Translations under genes and position numbers: made by a program
From: Sphaerisporangium sp.
GTDB taxonomy: Bacteria; Actinomycetota; Actinomycetes; Streptosporangiales; Streptosporangiaceae
Length of the DNA stretch: 64,000 bases
Direction: 5' to 3'
Assembly: GCA_025964675.1 (NCBI GenBank)
Contig: JAOPYI010000062.1
Coordinates: forward strand, 1 to 64,000
Shown here: positions 51,393-62,357 of the stretch, in pieces
Numbering within the stretch: the stretch's first letter is position 1
How the letters are laid out: every line of letters begins with the position of its first letter
The notes under the pieces: generated by a model
What the model was told of the DNA's origin: nothing
Seen by the model: the letters and a program-made list of their open reading frames with translations, nothing else
The model's database searches: none

Positions 51393-52338
51393 AGGGGCCT
51401 GACATGGCGGGGGCCGTCTCCAGCACGTCACGCGCTAGGGCGGTGTCCCCCTGTAGGTCCGCGGGGAACGTCGCGGGGGCTCCCCGGCCTCCGAGGAGAA
51501 AGCAGAAGGCCACCACGTCGCAGGTGATCTGGGCGTCGACCGGCGAGCCTTCGTCGGGTACGGCGGTCCGGGTGACGTCGAGCGGAATGTGCCATGTCCC
51601 TCCCCCGGGGCCGGTCAGCGTGAGACGTACGGCGCGGCCCCCGCCGTCCACGCCCGAGAACAGCATGGTCCACGGGAGCAGCCGCGCGCAGAAGTCGGCG
51701 GTCTGGTGGAGGTGCTCGGAGGTCGGCCGGGGAAGGGGCAGGCCGATCACCGTGGCGGCGTCCTCGGTGTGGATCCAGGTCTCCAGCATGCGGGCGAGCA
51801 GGTGGTCGGACACGGGAAAGCTCACGCCTCCGGGGGCGATCGGCGTGGCGGCCTCCATCGAGCCGGCACGCTCGCAGATGGCGTCGGCCTGGGCGCGCCA
51901 GTCGGCGCGGGTGCGCTCGGGCGGCTGCCCGTCCGCGAAGGCGATCATGTCGGCGGTACGGCTCAGGACCTCGTTGGCGGCCAGCGGCGGGCCCGCCACC
52001 GGAGCGCCGATCGCGGCGGCGACCAGGCTGTCGGTGGCGGCCAGGTGCGCGACGAGCTGCTGGAGCGTCCAGCCCTCGACGATCTTCTGGGACCAGTCGG
52101 CGGGCGAGGCGGACCCCAGCAGGGACTCCATGGCGGCGACCCGCCCGGCGTACGAGGCGGCGAAGCCCGTGGTGAGAGCGGGACGGCGGGTGGAGCGGGT
52201 CGCCGTGAGGAGCCGCCCGAGTGCGCCGGGAGGCGGCTCGGCGGATGCCTCCACCAGGGCGTCGAGCCTCAGGCGGGTGACCGGGTCGGAAGTGCCGGGG
52301 ATCTCCTGGCCGGGGCCTGCGTGGCGATCCACCGTCAC
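51391..52338 (-). CDS. Maleylpyruvate-isomerase/DinB-fold protein, putative anti-sigma partner
   Basis: 315 residues. The N-terminal part has the helical bundle of the mycothiol-dependent maleylpyruvate isomerase N-terminal family (FAASYAGRVAAMESLLGSAS, WTLQQLVAHLAATDSLVAAAI, SDHLLARMLETWIHTEDAA). The C-terminal part is an SCP2-like beta domain (RAVRLTLTGPGGGTWHIPLD). It overlaps the upstream ECF sigma gene by four bases, the arrangement used by sigma/anti-sigma pairs in actinomycetes. An enzymatic role is possible but the coupling makes sigma regulation more likely. Confidence 0.82.
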   Translation of the reverse strand: MTVDRHAGPGQEIPGTSDPVTRLRLDALVEASAEPPPGALGRLLTATRSTRRPALTTGFAASYAGRVAAMESLLGSASPADWSQKIVEGWTLQQLVAHLAATDSLVAAAIGAPVAGPPLAANEVLSRTADMIAFADGQPPERTRADWRAQADAICERAGSMEAATPIAPGGVSFPVSDHLLARMLETWIHTEDAATVIGLPLPRPTSEHLHQTADFCARLLPWTMLFSGVDGGGRAVRLTLTGPGGGTWHIPLDVTRTAVPDEGSPVDAQITCDVVAFCFLLGGRGAPATFPADLQGDTALARDVLETAPAMSGP

Positions 52339-52901
52339 ACCTCCTTCTCGGCAAGCTCGTCGGCGAGCCTTCGAAGGCCCAGGCGGATCCGGGACTTGAC
52401 CGTCCCCTCGGGCAGGCCGAGCTCCTCGGCCGCCTGACGGTAGGTACGGCCACGGTAGTACGCGAGTTCGATGGCCTCGCGCAGACCCCCTGGCAAGCGG
52501 CTAACGGCCAGCCGTACCCGGTTGGCCTCGTCGGCGGCGAGGACCCAGTCCTCGAGGGGGCTCGGCTCCGGCTCGGCGAGACGGGACCCGAGGGCCGAGA
52601 CTCGATGGCGCTCCTCGGTGCGGACGTGGTCGACGGCACGCCGGTGGGCGATCGTCGCGAGCCACGAGCGCAGCGACCCCCGGTCGGGGTCGAACGCCAG
52701 CGGACGCTCCCAGAAGGTGACGAAGACCTCCTGGACGATGTCCTCGGCCACGACGCGGTCGCGCGTCACCCGCAGCGCGAGCGCCAGCACCAGCGGGTAC
52801 AGCCGATCGTGCACCTCGCCGAGAGCGCTCTCGTCCCCGCCGACGACGCGTTGGTGAAGTAGCCGGTCATCGGTCGTTCCACGCGCCTCCACCGGCCCCA
52901 C
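52335..52901 (-). CDS. ECF RNA polymerase sigma factor
   Basis: 188 residues with region 2 (LYPLVLALALRVTRDRVVAEDIVQEVFVTFWERP, SLRSWLATIAHRRAVDHVRTEERHR) and region 4 (RLPGGLREAIELAYYRGRTY, RQAAEELGLPEGTVKSRIRLGLRRL). It lies in the SigK-like ECF region by appearance. It is cotranscribed with the maleylpyruvate-isomerase-fold gene, a candidate anti-sigma factor. No target promoter motif can be named from this window. Confidence 0.92.
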   Translation of the reverse strand: MGPVEARGTTDDRLLHQRVVGGDESALGEVHDRLYPLVLALALRVTRDRVVAEDIVQEVFVTFWERPLAFDPDRGSLRSWLATIAHRRAVDHVRTEERHRVSALGSRLAEPEPSPLEDWVLAADEANRVRLAVSRLPGGLREAIELAYYRGRTYRQAAEELGLPEGTVKSRIRLGLRRLADELAEKEV

Positions 52902-53015
52902 CCCTCCTATGTCAGCGACCCGAGCATCCCACTGTTCACGCGAAATGTTGAGATGGATGACGAAGCGTGCATCGATATGCCTTACTCAAACGACCGATTC
53001 ATCCGGAGGCTCCCC

Positions 53016-54632
53016 TTGACGCACGACGTCTTCAACCAGGCCCCCCCGCTCACCGGCCACGACGTGTCCGCCGACCCCGCCCTGGTCGAGGGCGTGAAAC
53101 GCGAGGAGGCCGACTGGGCGCTCGGGGAGCTGCGCACCCTCGGGACGCTCGCCGGGTCGGCCAAGGCGCAGGAGTGGGGGCGCCTCGCCAACGAGTTCCC
53201 GCCGGTCCTGCGCACCCACGACAGGTACGGCAACCGGATCGACGAGGTGGAGTTCCATCCCGCGTGGCACGAGCTGATGGCGGTGGCGGTCGGGCACGGC
53301 CTGCACGCCACGCCGTGGGCCTCGCCGAGGCCCGGCTCGCACGTGGCCCGGGCGGCCAAGTTCTACGTGTGGTCCCAGGTGGAGGCAGGCCACGGCTGCC
53401 CGATCTCGATGACCTACGCCAGCGTGGCGGCGCTGCGGCACACGCGGGCGCTCACCGCCGAGTGGGAGCCGCTGCTGACGTCCCGGAACTACGACTTCGG
53501 CCTGCGCCCGGCCGCCTCCAAGCGTGGCGTGCTCGCCGGCATGGCGATGACCGAGAAGCAGGGCGGCTCTGACGTGCGCGCCAACACCACCGTCGCCCGG
53601 CCGCTCGGCGACGGCAACTTCGCGATCACCGGGCACAAGTGGTTCAACTCGGCCCCCATGTGCGACGTCTTCCTCGTGCTCGCCCAGGCCCCCGGCGGGC
53701 TCTCGTGCTTCCTGCTCCCCCGCGTCCTGCCTGACGGCTCGCGCAACGCCATGCGGATCATGCGGCTGAAGGAGAAGCTCGGCAACAGGTCCAACGCCTC
53801 GGCCGAGGTGGAGTACGACGGTGCGCTCGCCTTCCTGGTCGGGGAGGAGGGACGGGGGGTCAGGACCATCATCGAGATGGTCAACATGACCCGTCTGGAC
53901 TGCGTCATCGGCTCGGCCTCGGGCATGCGGTACGGCGTGACGCAGGCCGTCCACCACGCGACCCACCGCACGGCGTTCGGCAGGGCCCTGGCCGAGCAGC
54001 CGCTGATGCGCAACGTGCTCGCCGACCTGGTGCTGGAGTCCGAGGCCGCCACCGCCGTCATGGTCCGCCTGGCCGGGGCGACCGACAAGGCGATACGCGG
54101 CGAGACGGGCGAGGGCGCGCTGCGGCGTACGGCTCTGGCGGCGGCCAAGTACTGGGTGTGCAAGCGCGCCCCGGTGCACGCGGCCGAGGCCCTGGAGTGC
54201 TTCGGCGGCAACGGGTACGTCGAGGAGTCGCAGATGCCCCGGCTGTTCCGGGAGTCCCCGCTCAACGGCATCTGGGAGGGATCGGGCAACGTCGCCGCCC
54301 TCGACCTCATGCGTGCCCTCCAGCGCGAGCCGGAGGCCATCGACGTGTTCCTCGCCGAGACCGCCCTCGCGGGGGGCGCCGACCGCAGGCTCGACGACGC
54401 CGTGGATCGGCTGCGCAAGACCCTGGCCTCGGCCGGGGAGTCGGACGCGCGGCGGCTGGCCGAGGAGATGACGCTCGTGCTCCAGGGCTCCCTGCTGGTA
54501 CGGCACGCGCCCGCCGCCGTGGCCGACGCCTTCTGCGCGTCGCGCCTTTCCGGCGAGTGGGGCCGGGCCTTCGGCACCCTGCCGCGCGGGCTCGACCTGG
54601 ACACGATCGTGGACCGGGCGCGGTATGCCTGA
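53016..54632 (+). CDS. aidB: AidB-like acyl-CoA-dehydrogenase family protein
   Basis: 538 residues, the length of E. coli AidB, with its N-terminal pattern LTHDVFNQAPPLTGHDV, DRYGNRIDEVEFHPAWHELM, AKFYVWSQVEAGHGCPISMTYA and MAMTEKQGGSDVRANTTVA, and the C-terminal ESPLNGIWEGSGNVAALDLMR. AidB binds FAD and DNA and limits alkylation damage in E. coli; its reaction is unresolved. TTG 53016 is chosen because CGGAGG lies seven bases upstream and the protein homology begins exactly there; an ATG 63 bases upstream adds unconserved residues. Confidence 0.9.
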   Translation: MTHDVFNQAPPLTGHDVSADPALVEGVKREEADWALGELRTLGTLAGSAKAQEWGRLANEFPPVLRTHDRYGNRIDEVEFHPAWHELMAVAVGHGLHATPWASPRPGSHVARAAKFYVWSQVEAGHGCPISMTYASVAALRHTRALTAEWEPLLTSRNYDFGLRPAASKRGVLAGMAMTEKQGGSDVRANTTVARPLGDGNFAITGHKWFNSAPMCDVFLVLAQAPGGLSCFLLPRVLPDGSRNAMRIMRLKEKLGNRSNASAEVEYDGALAFLVGEEGRGVRTIIEMVNMTRLDCVIGSASGMRYGVTQAVHHATHRTAFGRALAEQPLMRNVLADLVLESEAATAVMVRLAGATDKAIRGETGEGALRRTALAAAKYWVCKRAPVHAAEALECFGGNGYVEESQMPRLFRESPLNGIWEGSGNVAALDLMRALQREPEAIDVFLAETALAGGADRRLDDAVDRLRKTLASAGESDARRLAEEMTLVLQGSLLVRHAPAAVADAFCASRLSGEWGRAFGTLPRGLDLDTIVDRARYA

Positions 54633-54742
54633 GGCCCTGGGCGTGCCCCGTACGCAGGGAGTCCGGCGCTTGGTGCGTAGTACGTCACCGAGCCGCTACG
54701 GCCGGGAAACCCGGAGGAAACAGCCCGGCGATGTCATGAGAG

Positions 54743-54866
54743 GGACTCACCGCCTGCGGTGAGGCGCACCTAGGGTTCCGCCCTCCCCGACGCGTGAGGG
54801 GCTGGTCCAAGAGGTGCAGGCGGCCTAGGCCGTTCCACGGCGGGACAAAAACCCGGGAGACAGTCT
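54743..54866 (+). promoter_or_regulatory. Guanidine-I riboswitch (ykkC class)
   Basis: The conserved ykkC blocks are all present in order: ACCTAGGGTTCCG (54768-54780), GCTGGTCCAAGAGGTG (54801-54816) and ACGGCGGGACAAAAACCCGG (54837-54856) followed by GAGACAG. A hairpin GCCTC/GAGGC (54875-54890) follows and may be part of the expression platform. It lies 44 bases before the ureohydrolase start codon. Confidence 0.93.
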
Positions 54867-54909
54867 TATCGGCTGCCTCCTGAGTGAGGCGTTCTCGAAA
54901 GGGAGTGCC

Positions 54910-56055
54910 GTGGGCCATCTCCACGACAACTACGGACCCGAGGCCCGCTACGCCGTCGAACGCGAGGCGGAGCTTCCCCTCACCATGCACGAGCGTGAGA
55001 TCGAGCGCGGCCTGGAGTACGGCCTGCCGGGCGCGGACTCGATCGTCGACCGGAGCATCCCGACCTTCTCCCGGGGAGAGCTTCCGCACTTCGCCGGGAT
55101 CAACACCTTCCTCAAGGCGCCCTATCTGGAGGACGTGCGGCGCTGCGGCGAGTACGACGTGGCGGTGCTCGGAGCGCCCTTCGACGGCGGCACGACCTAC
55201 CGCTCCGGCACGCGGTTCGGCCCGCAGGGCATCCGCAAGATCTCGGCGCTGTACGGGCCGTACAGCTTCGAGCTGGGCGTGGACCTGCGGGAGTCGATCA
55301 CGATCGCGGACCTCGGGGACATCTTCACGATCCCCGCCAACATCGAGAAGACGTTCGACCAGATCAGCAAGGCGGTGTCGCATGTCTACGAGAGCGGGGC
55401 GTTCCCGGTCGTGCTGGGCGGCGACCACTCGATCGGCTATCCGACCGTACGCGGCATCGCCGAGCACGTGCCCGGAAATATCGGCATCATTCACTTCGAT
55501 CGGCACGTCGACACCCAGGAGACCGACCTCGACGAGCGGATGCACACCACGCCGTGGTTCCACGCGACCGACATCCCCAATGTGCCGGCGAAGAACCTCG
55601 TGCAGATCGGCATCGGCGGCTGGCAGGCCCCAAGGCCCGGCGTCAAGATCGGCAGGGAGCGCGGCACCACGATCATGACGGTCACCGACTGCGTCGAGAT
55701 GGGCATCGAGGCCGCCGCCGAGCGCGCCCTGGAGGTCGCCTGGGACGGCGCCGAGGCCGTCTGGCTGTCCTTCGACGTCGACTGCCTGGACGCGGCCTTC
55801 GTCCCCGGCACGGGCTGGCCCGAGCCCGGCGGCTTCCTGCCCCGCGAGGTCCTGAAGTTCATCCAGCTCATCGCCGGCGCGCGGCCGCTCGCCGGGATCG
55901 AGGTGGTCGAGTGCTCCCCGCCGTACGACAACGCCGAGATCACCGCCCTCATCGCGACCCGCGTCATCTGCGACACCCTCGGCTGCCTGGTCCGCGCCGG
56001 CCATCTCCCGAAGCCCCCCGCCCCGCACCCGAAGCCCGAGAGGGGACGCGCATGA
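54910..56055 (+). CDS. gdmH: Guanidine hydrolase-type ureohydrolase
   Basis: 381 residues of the arginase/agmatinase superfamily. Metal motifs are GGDHSIGYPT (near 172), HFDRHVDTQETDLD (near 195-208, where most family members have DAHxD) and SFDVDCLDAAFVPGTGWPEPGG. This DRHVD variant and the extended N-terminus agree, as I remember, with the Ni-dependent guanidine hydrolases (Synechocystis Sll1077 type) and not agmatinase. The guanidine riboswitch directly upstream and the importer genes directly downstream support hydrolysis of guanidine to urea and ammonium. Nickel chaperone genes (ghaAB) are not in the window. GTG 54910 has AAAGGGAG upstream. Confidence 0.9.
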   Translation: MGHLHDNYGPEARYAVEREAELPLTMHEREIERGLEYGLPGADSIVDRSIPTFSRGELPHFAGINTFLKAPYLEDVRRCGEYDVAVLGAPFDGGTTYRSGTRFGPQGIRKISALYGPYSFELGVDLRESITIADLGDIFTIPANIEKTFDQISKAVSHVYESGAFPVVLGGDHSIGYPTVRGIAEHVPGNIGIIHFDRHVDTQETDLDERMHTTPWFHATDIPNVPAKNLVQIGIGGWQAPRPGVKIGRERGTTIMTVTDCVEMGIEAAAERALEVAWDGAEAVWLSFDVDCLDAAFVPGTGWPEPGGFLPREVLKFIQLIAGARPLAGIEVVECSPPYDNAEITALIATRVICDTLGCLVRAGHLPKPPAPHPKPERGRA

Positions 56056-57041
56056 AACTCAGGCGTCTCGTCCTGCCCGCCGCCGTCCTCCTCGTCCTGG
56101 GCACAGCCTGCGCCGCCGAGAAGACCGCGGCGCCGCCCGCCGCCACCGGGGCGTCGAAGATCAAGCTCGGCTTCAGCGCGTGGCCAGGCTGGTTTCCCTG
56201 GCAGGTGGCCGAGGAGCAGGGGCTCTTCGCCAAGAACGGCGTGGAGGTGGAGCTGAAGTACTTCGACAGCTACACCGACAGCCTCAACGCCCTGGCCACC
56301 GGGAACATCGACGCCAACAGCCAGACGCTGAACGACACCCTCGCCTCGGCGGCCGGGGGCGCCAAGGAGGCCGTCGTCCTGGTCAACGACAACTCCACCG
56401 GCAACGACCAGATCATCGCCAGGGACGGCGTGAAGAGCCTCGCCGACCTCAAGGGCAGGACGGTGGCCGCCGAGCAGGGCACCGTGGACCACTACCTGCT
56501 GCTACTCGCGCTGCGGAAGGCCGGCCTGACCGAGGCGGACGTGAAGTTCCAGCCGCTGCCGACCGACGCGGCGGCCGCCGCCTTCGTCGCGGGCCAGGTG
56601 GACGCGGTCGGCGTCTTCGCCCCCTTCACCACCACCGCGCTCAAGCGGCCCGGCAGCGCCACGATCGCCAGCTCCTCCGACTTCCCCGGCGCCATCCCCG
56701 ACCACCTCGTGGTGACCAAGGACCTGGTGGACAAGGACGCGAAGGCCGTACAGGCGCTGGTGAAGACGTGGTTCGACACCATCGCCTGGATCGGGCAGAA
56801 CAAGCCGAAGGCCATGGAGATCATGGCGAAGCGGGCCGGGGTGAGCGTCGCCGACTACGAGAGCTACGACAAGGGCACCACGATTTTCACGCTGGACCAG
56901 AACCGCACGGCGTTCGCGAGCGATCTGCCCACCCGCGCCAAGCAGATCTCCGACTTCCTGGTCTCCAGCAAGCTCGTCGACACCGCACCCTCCCTGGACG
57001 GCCTGCTCGAACCCAGGTTCGTCCAAGCGGTCCAGCCGTGA
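56052..57041 (+). CDS. ABC transporter substrate-binding lipoprotein
   Basis: 329 residues; ATG overlaps the gdmH stop by four bases. Signal and lipobox are MKLRRLVLPAAVLLVLGTACA. The mature protein is of the NMT1/taurine/nitrate (SsuA-like) class: KLGFSAWPGWFPWQVAEEQGLF, YTDSLNALATGNIDANSQTL, DLKGRTVAAEQGTVDHYLLLLA. Operon position after a guanidine riboswitch and gdmH suggests it captures guanidine or a guanidino compound. Confidence 0.88.
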   Translation: MKLRRLVLPAAVLLVLGTACAAEKTAAPPAATGASKIKLGFSAWPGWFPWQVAEEQGLFAKNGVEVELKYFDSYTDSLNALATGNIDANSQTLNDTLASAAGGAKEAVVLVNDNSTGNDQIIARDGVKSLADLKGRTVAAEQGTVDHYLLLLALRKAGLTEADVKFQPLPTDAAAAAFVAGQVDAVGVFAPFTTTALKRPGSATIASSSDFPGAIPDHLVVTKDLVDKDAKAVQALVKTWFDTIAWIGQNKPKAMEIMAKRAGVSVADYESYDKGTTIFTLDQNRTAFASDLPTRAKQISDFLVSSKLVDTAPSLDGLLEPRFVQAVQP

Positions 57042-57085
57042 GCGGACAGGCCGCCGCGCCCGTGGTCGCGAAGGAGGCGGCGCCG

Positions 57086-57886
57086 GTGAGCGAGCCCCGG
57101 CCAGGACGGCGGATCCGGCTGCTGAACAGCGCCGTGCCCGCCCGAAGGGTCTGGGTGCTGCGCGCGCTGTCGGTGCTCGGGCCGCTCGCGGCGTGGTGGG
57201 CGCTCAGCGCCAGCGGCCTGGTGAACCCCACCTTCCTGCCCTCCCCCGCCGCCGTCTGGGCGGCGGGGACGGACATGGCGGCGAGCGGCACGCTGTGGAC
57301 GGACCTGACCGCGAGCCTCGGCCGGATCGGGCTGGGGTTCGTGCTGGCGGTGCTGATCTCCGTGCCGCTCGGGTTCACGATGGGCGCGCTTCCCTGGGCG
57401 CAGGCTCTGCTGGAGCCGGTGATCGGCCTGCTGCGCTACCTGCCGGCGTCGGCGTTCATCCCGTTGCTCATCATCTGGCTCGGCATCGGCGAGGCGTCGA
57501 AGGTGGCGCTGCTCGTCCTGGGCGTCGTCTTCTTCAACACCCTGATGACCGCCGACGTCGTACGGCAGGTGCCCCGGCGGCTGCTGGAGGTCTCCGCCAC
57601 GCTCGGCGCCGGCCGCCTGCGGGTCGCCTCCCGCGTGGTCTTCCCGTACGCGCTGCCGGGCATGATCGACGCGATGCGGGTCAACGCGGCGGCGGCCTGG
57701 AACTTCGTCGTCGTGGCCGAGCTGATCGCGGCCACGTCCGGGCTGGGCTACCGGATCACCCGGGCCCAGCGGTTCCTGCAGACGGACCGCATCTTCGCGA
57801 TCCTCGTGGTCATCGGCCTGATCGGGCTGACCATCGACGTCACGCTGCGGCTGCTGCGTACCCGCGTCGGAAGGTGGACGGCGTGA
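57086..57886 (+). CDS. ABC transporter permease (SsuC/TauC type)
   Basis: About 266 residues with six membrane helices and the binding-protein-dependent permease motif ATLGAGRLRVASRVVFPYALPG. GTG 57086 has AAGGAGG eight bases upstream. GTG 57038, which overlaps the preceding stop, is the alternative and would add 16 residues. Forms the guanidine-operon importer with its neighbours. Confidence 0.87.
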   Translation: MSEPRPGRRIRLLNSAVPARRVWVLRALSVLGPLAAWWALSASGLVNPTFLPSPAAVWAAGTDMAASGTLWTDLTASLGRIGLGFVLAVLISVPLGFTMGALPWAQALLEPVIGLLRYLPASAFIPLLIIWLGIGEASKVALLVLGVVFFNTLMTADVVRQVPRRLLEVSATLGAGRLRVASRVVFPYALPGMIDAMRVNAAAAWNFVVVAELIAATSGLGYRITRAQRFLQTDRIFAILVVIGLIGLTIDVTLRLLRTRVGRWTA

Positions 57887-57914
57887 CGGCGTCCCTGGCA
57901 AGGAGGTGGGCCGC

Positions 57915-58682
57915 GTGACATTGCGCCTCGACGGGGTGAGCAAGGAGTTCGCCCCCGGGACACCGGTGCTGGCGGACCTGGACCTCACGATCGCGCCCGG
58001 GGAGTTCGTCTGCGTGGTGGGCGCCAGCGGGTCGGGCAAGTCCACCCTGCTCTCGCTGGTCGCCGGGCTCACGCCGCCCACCACCGGCCGGGTGCTCCTG
58101 GACGGCGAGGAGGTCACGGGGCCGGGTCCCGAACGCGGGCTGGTATTCCAGACGCCGTCCCTCTACCCGTGGCGGAGCGTCGCGCGGAACGTCGCGTTCG
58201 GGCTGGAGTCGCTGGGCGTCCCGCGCGCGCGGCGCGAGGAGCGGGTCGGCCGTCTGCTCGAGGAGGTGGGCCTCGCGAGCCTCGCGGCGGCCCTGCCGGG
58301 GCGGCTGTCGGGCGGCCAGCAGCAGCGGGTCGCCATCGCCAGAGCGCTGGCCTGCTCGCCGCGCGTGCTGCTGCTCGACGAGCCGTTCGGCGCCCTCGAC
58401 GTGCAGACCAAAGAGGACATGCAGCTTCTCATCCGCCAGGTCTGGCAGGACGTCGCCACGACTGTGATCATGGTCACGCATGACGTCGAGGAGGCGATCT
58501 TCCTCGGCCAGAGGGTGCTCGTCCTGTCGTGCGACCCCGGCCGGATCGCCCGTGACCTCGTCGTCGGCCTTCCGAGGGCCCGCTCGCTGGAGGACAAGCG
58601 GTCGACGGAGTTCCTGGCCCTTCGGGCGGAGGTCGAGGATCTCGTCCGTGCCGAGCACCGGGCCCACCAAGCGCGCGTGTAG
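57915..58682 (+). CDS. ABC transporter ATP-binding protein
   Basis: 255 residues. Walker A GASGSGKST, Q-loop LVFQTPSLYPW, signature LSGGQQQRVAIARAL, Walker B VLLLDEPFGALD and the H-loop TVIMVTHDVEEA are all intact. It belongs to the SsuB/TauB/NrtD group. AAGGAGG lies eight bases before GTG 57915. Last gene of the riboswitch operon. Confidence 0.92.
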   Translation: MTLRLDGVSKEFAPGTPVLADLDLTIAPGEFVCVVGASGSGKSTLLSLVAGLTPPTTGRVLLDGEEVTGPGPERGLVFQTPSLYPWRSVARNVAFGLESLGVPRARREERVGRLLEEVGLASLAAALPGRLSGGQQQRVAIARALACSPRVLLLDEPFGALDVQTKEDMQLLIRQVWQDVATTVIMVTHDVEEAIFLGQRVLVLSCDPGRIARDLVVGLPRARSLEDKRSTEFLALRAEVEDLVRAEHRAHQARV

Positions 58683-58724
58683 GTTCGGCTAGGCAACGAC
58701 CTCAATATCGAAGGGATGATCGCA

Positions 58725-59153
58725 ATGGCGACGACACGTACCGCCACGACCCAGTGGAAGGGCGCGCTGCTCGACGGCTCCGGCACGGTCTCGCTCGACA
58801 CCTCGGGGGTCGGGACGTTCGACGTCTCGTGGCCCTCGCGCGCCGAGCAGGCCAACGGCAAGACCAGCCCCGAGGAGCTCATCGCGGCGGCCCACTCCTC
58901 GTGCTTCTCGATGGCGCTCTCTCACGCGCTCGCCCAGGGGGGAACGCCGCCGCAGCAGGTGGAGACGAAGGCCGACGTGACCTTCCAGCCGGGTGAGGGC
59001 ATCACCGGCATCGTGCTCTCCGTGCGGGCCCAGGTCCCCGGCATCTCCGCGGAGGACTTCCAGACCGCCGCGGAGACCGCCAAGGCGAACTGCCCGGTCA
59101 GCAAGGCCCTGTCGGGCACCACGATCACGCTGAACGCCGAGCTGATCGGCTGA
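58725..59153 (+). CDS. osmC: OsmC-family peroxiredoxin
   Basis: 142 residues. Catalytic cysteines are in AAAHSSCFSMALSHAL and KANCPVSKAL, and the N-terminus MATTRTATTQWKGALLDGSG is the OsmC form and not Ohr. It detoxifies organic hydroperoxides with thiols. Starts at ATG with AAGGGA upstream, 42 bases after the ABC ATPase, so read-through is possible. Followed by a strong terminator. Confidence 0.92.
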   Translation: MATTRTATTQWKGALLDGSGTVSLDTSGVGTFDVSWPSRAEQANGKTSPEELIAAAHSSCFSMALSHALAQGGTPPQQVETKADVTFQPGEGITGIVLSVRAQVPGISAEDFQTAAETAKANCPVSKALSGTTITLNAELIG

Positions 59154-59164
59154 GCGGCTCTTCC

Positions 59165-59194
59165 GGCCCCCGCGCGCTCCGGCACGCGGGGGCC
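59165..59194 (+). terminator. Hairpin terminator after osmC
   Basis: GGCCCCCGCG and its exact complement (59185-59194) around a ten-base loop, 12 bases after the osmC stop. Confidence 0.8.
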
Positions 59195-59509
59195 GTTCCA
59201 TGTCCACTTGCTGCCGATCTGCACTGTTTACGTTACGTTTACATGGATATATACTGAAATATCCGTTTCGGGCACTTCTTTGACCTACTTGGGAGGCACC
59301 GGCCTACGGGCACCCCTAGTGGGGCAAAAGATCTGGTAAATCAGTCGTGCAGCCCTAATATCGACTGTAAAGCCGGAACGTAAGCACCCAGGTACGCGGC
59401 AACGGAGCCTTCACCGGAGAGGAGCCGACCAGGCACCCGATCACGACAGCGAGACAGGAAACGCGATCGAGCTGCACCGCTGACCGTTCCACGACAACAA
59501 TGAGGCTAC
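59195..59509 (+). promoter_or_regulatory. Upstream region of glgX
   Basis: 315 bases without a gene. The part 59221-59275 is unusually A/T-rich. It holds a GTTTAC repeat (in ACTGTTTACGTTACGTTTAC) and an inverted repeat GGATAT/ATATCC (59245-59250, 59259-59264). A TTGACC at 59279 may be a -35. A regulatory function is likely but unproven. Confidence 0.5.
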
Positions 59510-61642
<2,133 letters not shown>

Positions 61643-61751
61643 TCCGGACAACGGGCAGGCCTGTAACCCGCGGATCGATACGTCAGTCGTCGAGGATCAC
61701 GCGGATGTGACAAAAATATCTAGATCGACTCCCTGATGTTCATCCAAGGAT

Positions 61752-62192
61752 CTAGTCGGGCCAGGTCCAGAGGGGTACTTCGCGCAGCGGATGGAGCTGG
61801 TCGTCGGTTTCCGCGTGGGAGTTCTGGAGGGCGACGTGGGATCCGAACTCGACGTGGGAGCGGAGGGCTTCACGAAAGGGCGGGTCGGTGGGCAGGCCGG
61901 TGGTGTCGGCGGCGGCCACATAAAGCTCCACGAAGCGGCGGCGTTGCTCTTCGGTGATTTTGAGACCGCGGTGGACGGCGATGAGGTGGGCGAATCCGCC
62001 CATGTCGGTGGTGAAGGTGGTCGGTCCGCCGAAGGTTTCCGCGGTGAAGGCGGTGAGGTGGGCGACGTGGTCGGGGCGTCCGTGGCCGAAAAGGGGCTTG
62101 AGCAGGGGGTCGGCCAGGACGCTGGTGTAGAACGTGTCGATGAAGCGGCGCAGTCCTTCCTGACCGCCGGCGTGCTCAAAAAGGGTCTCCAT
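61752..62192 (-). CDS. Truncated haemoglobin, group II type
   Basis: 146 residues from ATG 62192 (METLFEHAGGQEGLRRFIDT). The 2-on-2 globin features are FYTSVLADPLLKPLFG and the proximal-His region GFAHLIAVHRGLKIT. It may bind O2 or scavenge NO. The ATG lies seven bases beyond TAATGA (reverse strand) without ribosome-binding site, so a leaderless mRNA is likely. The overlapping ATGATTACATCAT (62191-62203) is a 5+3+5 palindrome. Confidence 0.85.
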   Translation of the reverse strand: METLFEHAGGQEGLRRFIDTFYTSVLADPLLKPLFGHGRPDHVAHLTAFTAETFGGPTTFTTDMGGFAHLIAVHRGLKITEEQRRRFVELYVAAADTTGLPTDPPFREALRSHVEFGSHVALQNSHAETDDQLHPLREVPLWTWPD

Positions 62193-62357
62193 GATTACAT
62201 CATTACGCATTTAACCGAAAGTGTCAGCTAATCGTGTAGCTGGAAGGGCGGCGCAAGCAGGACGCGCTCATCGCCTTGCTCAAGGTCATGCTCGTTCAGG
62301 TGGGCGCCGAACCGGGTGGCCCCATCCGGCCGTCGTGGAACCACCTCGCGGAGCCGG

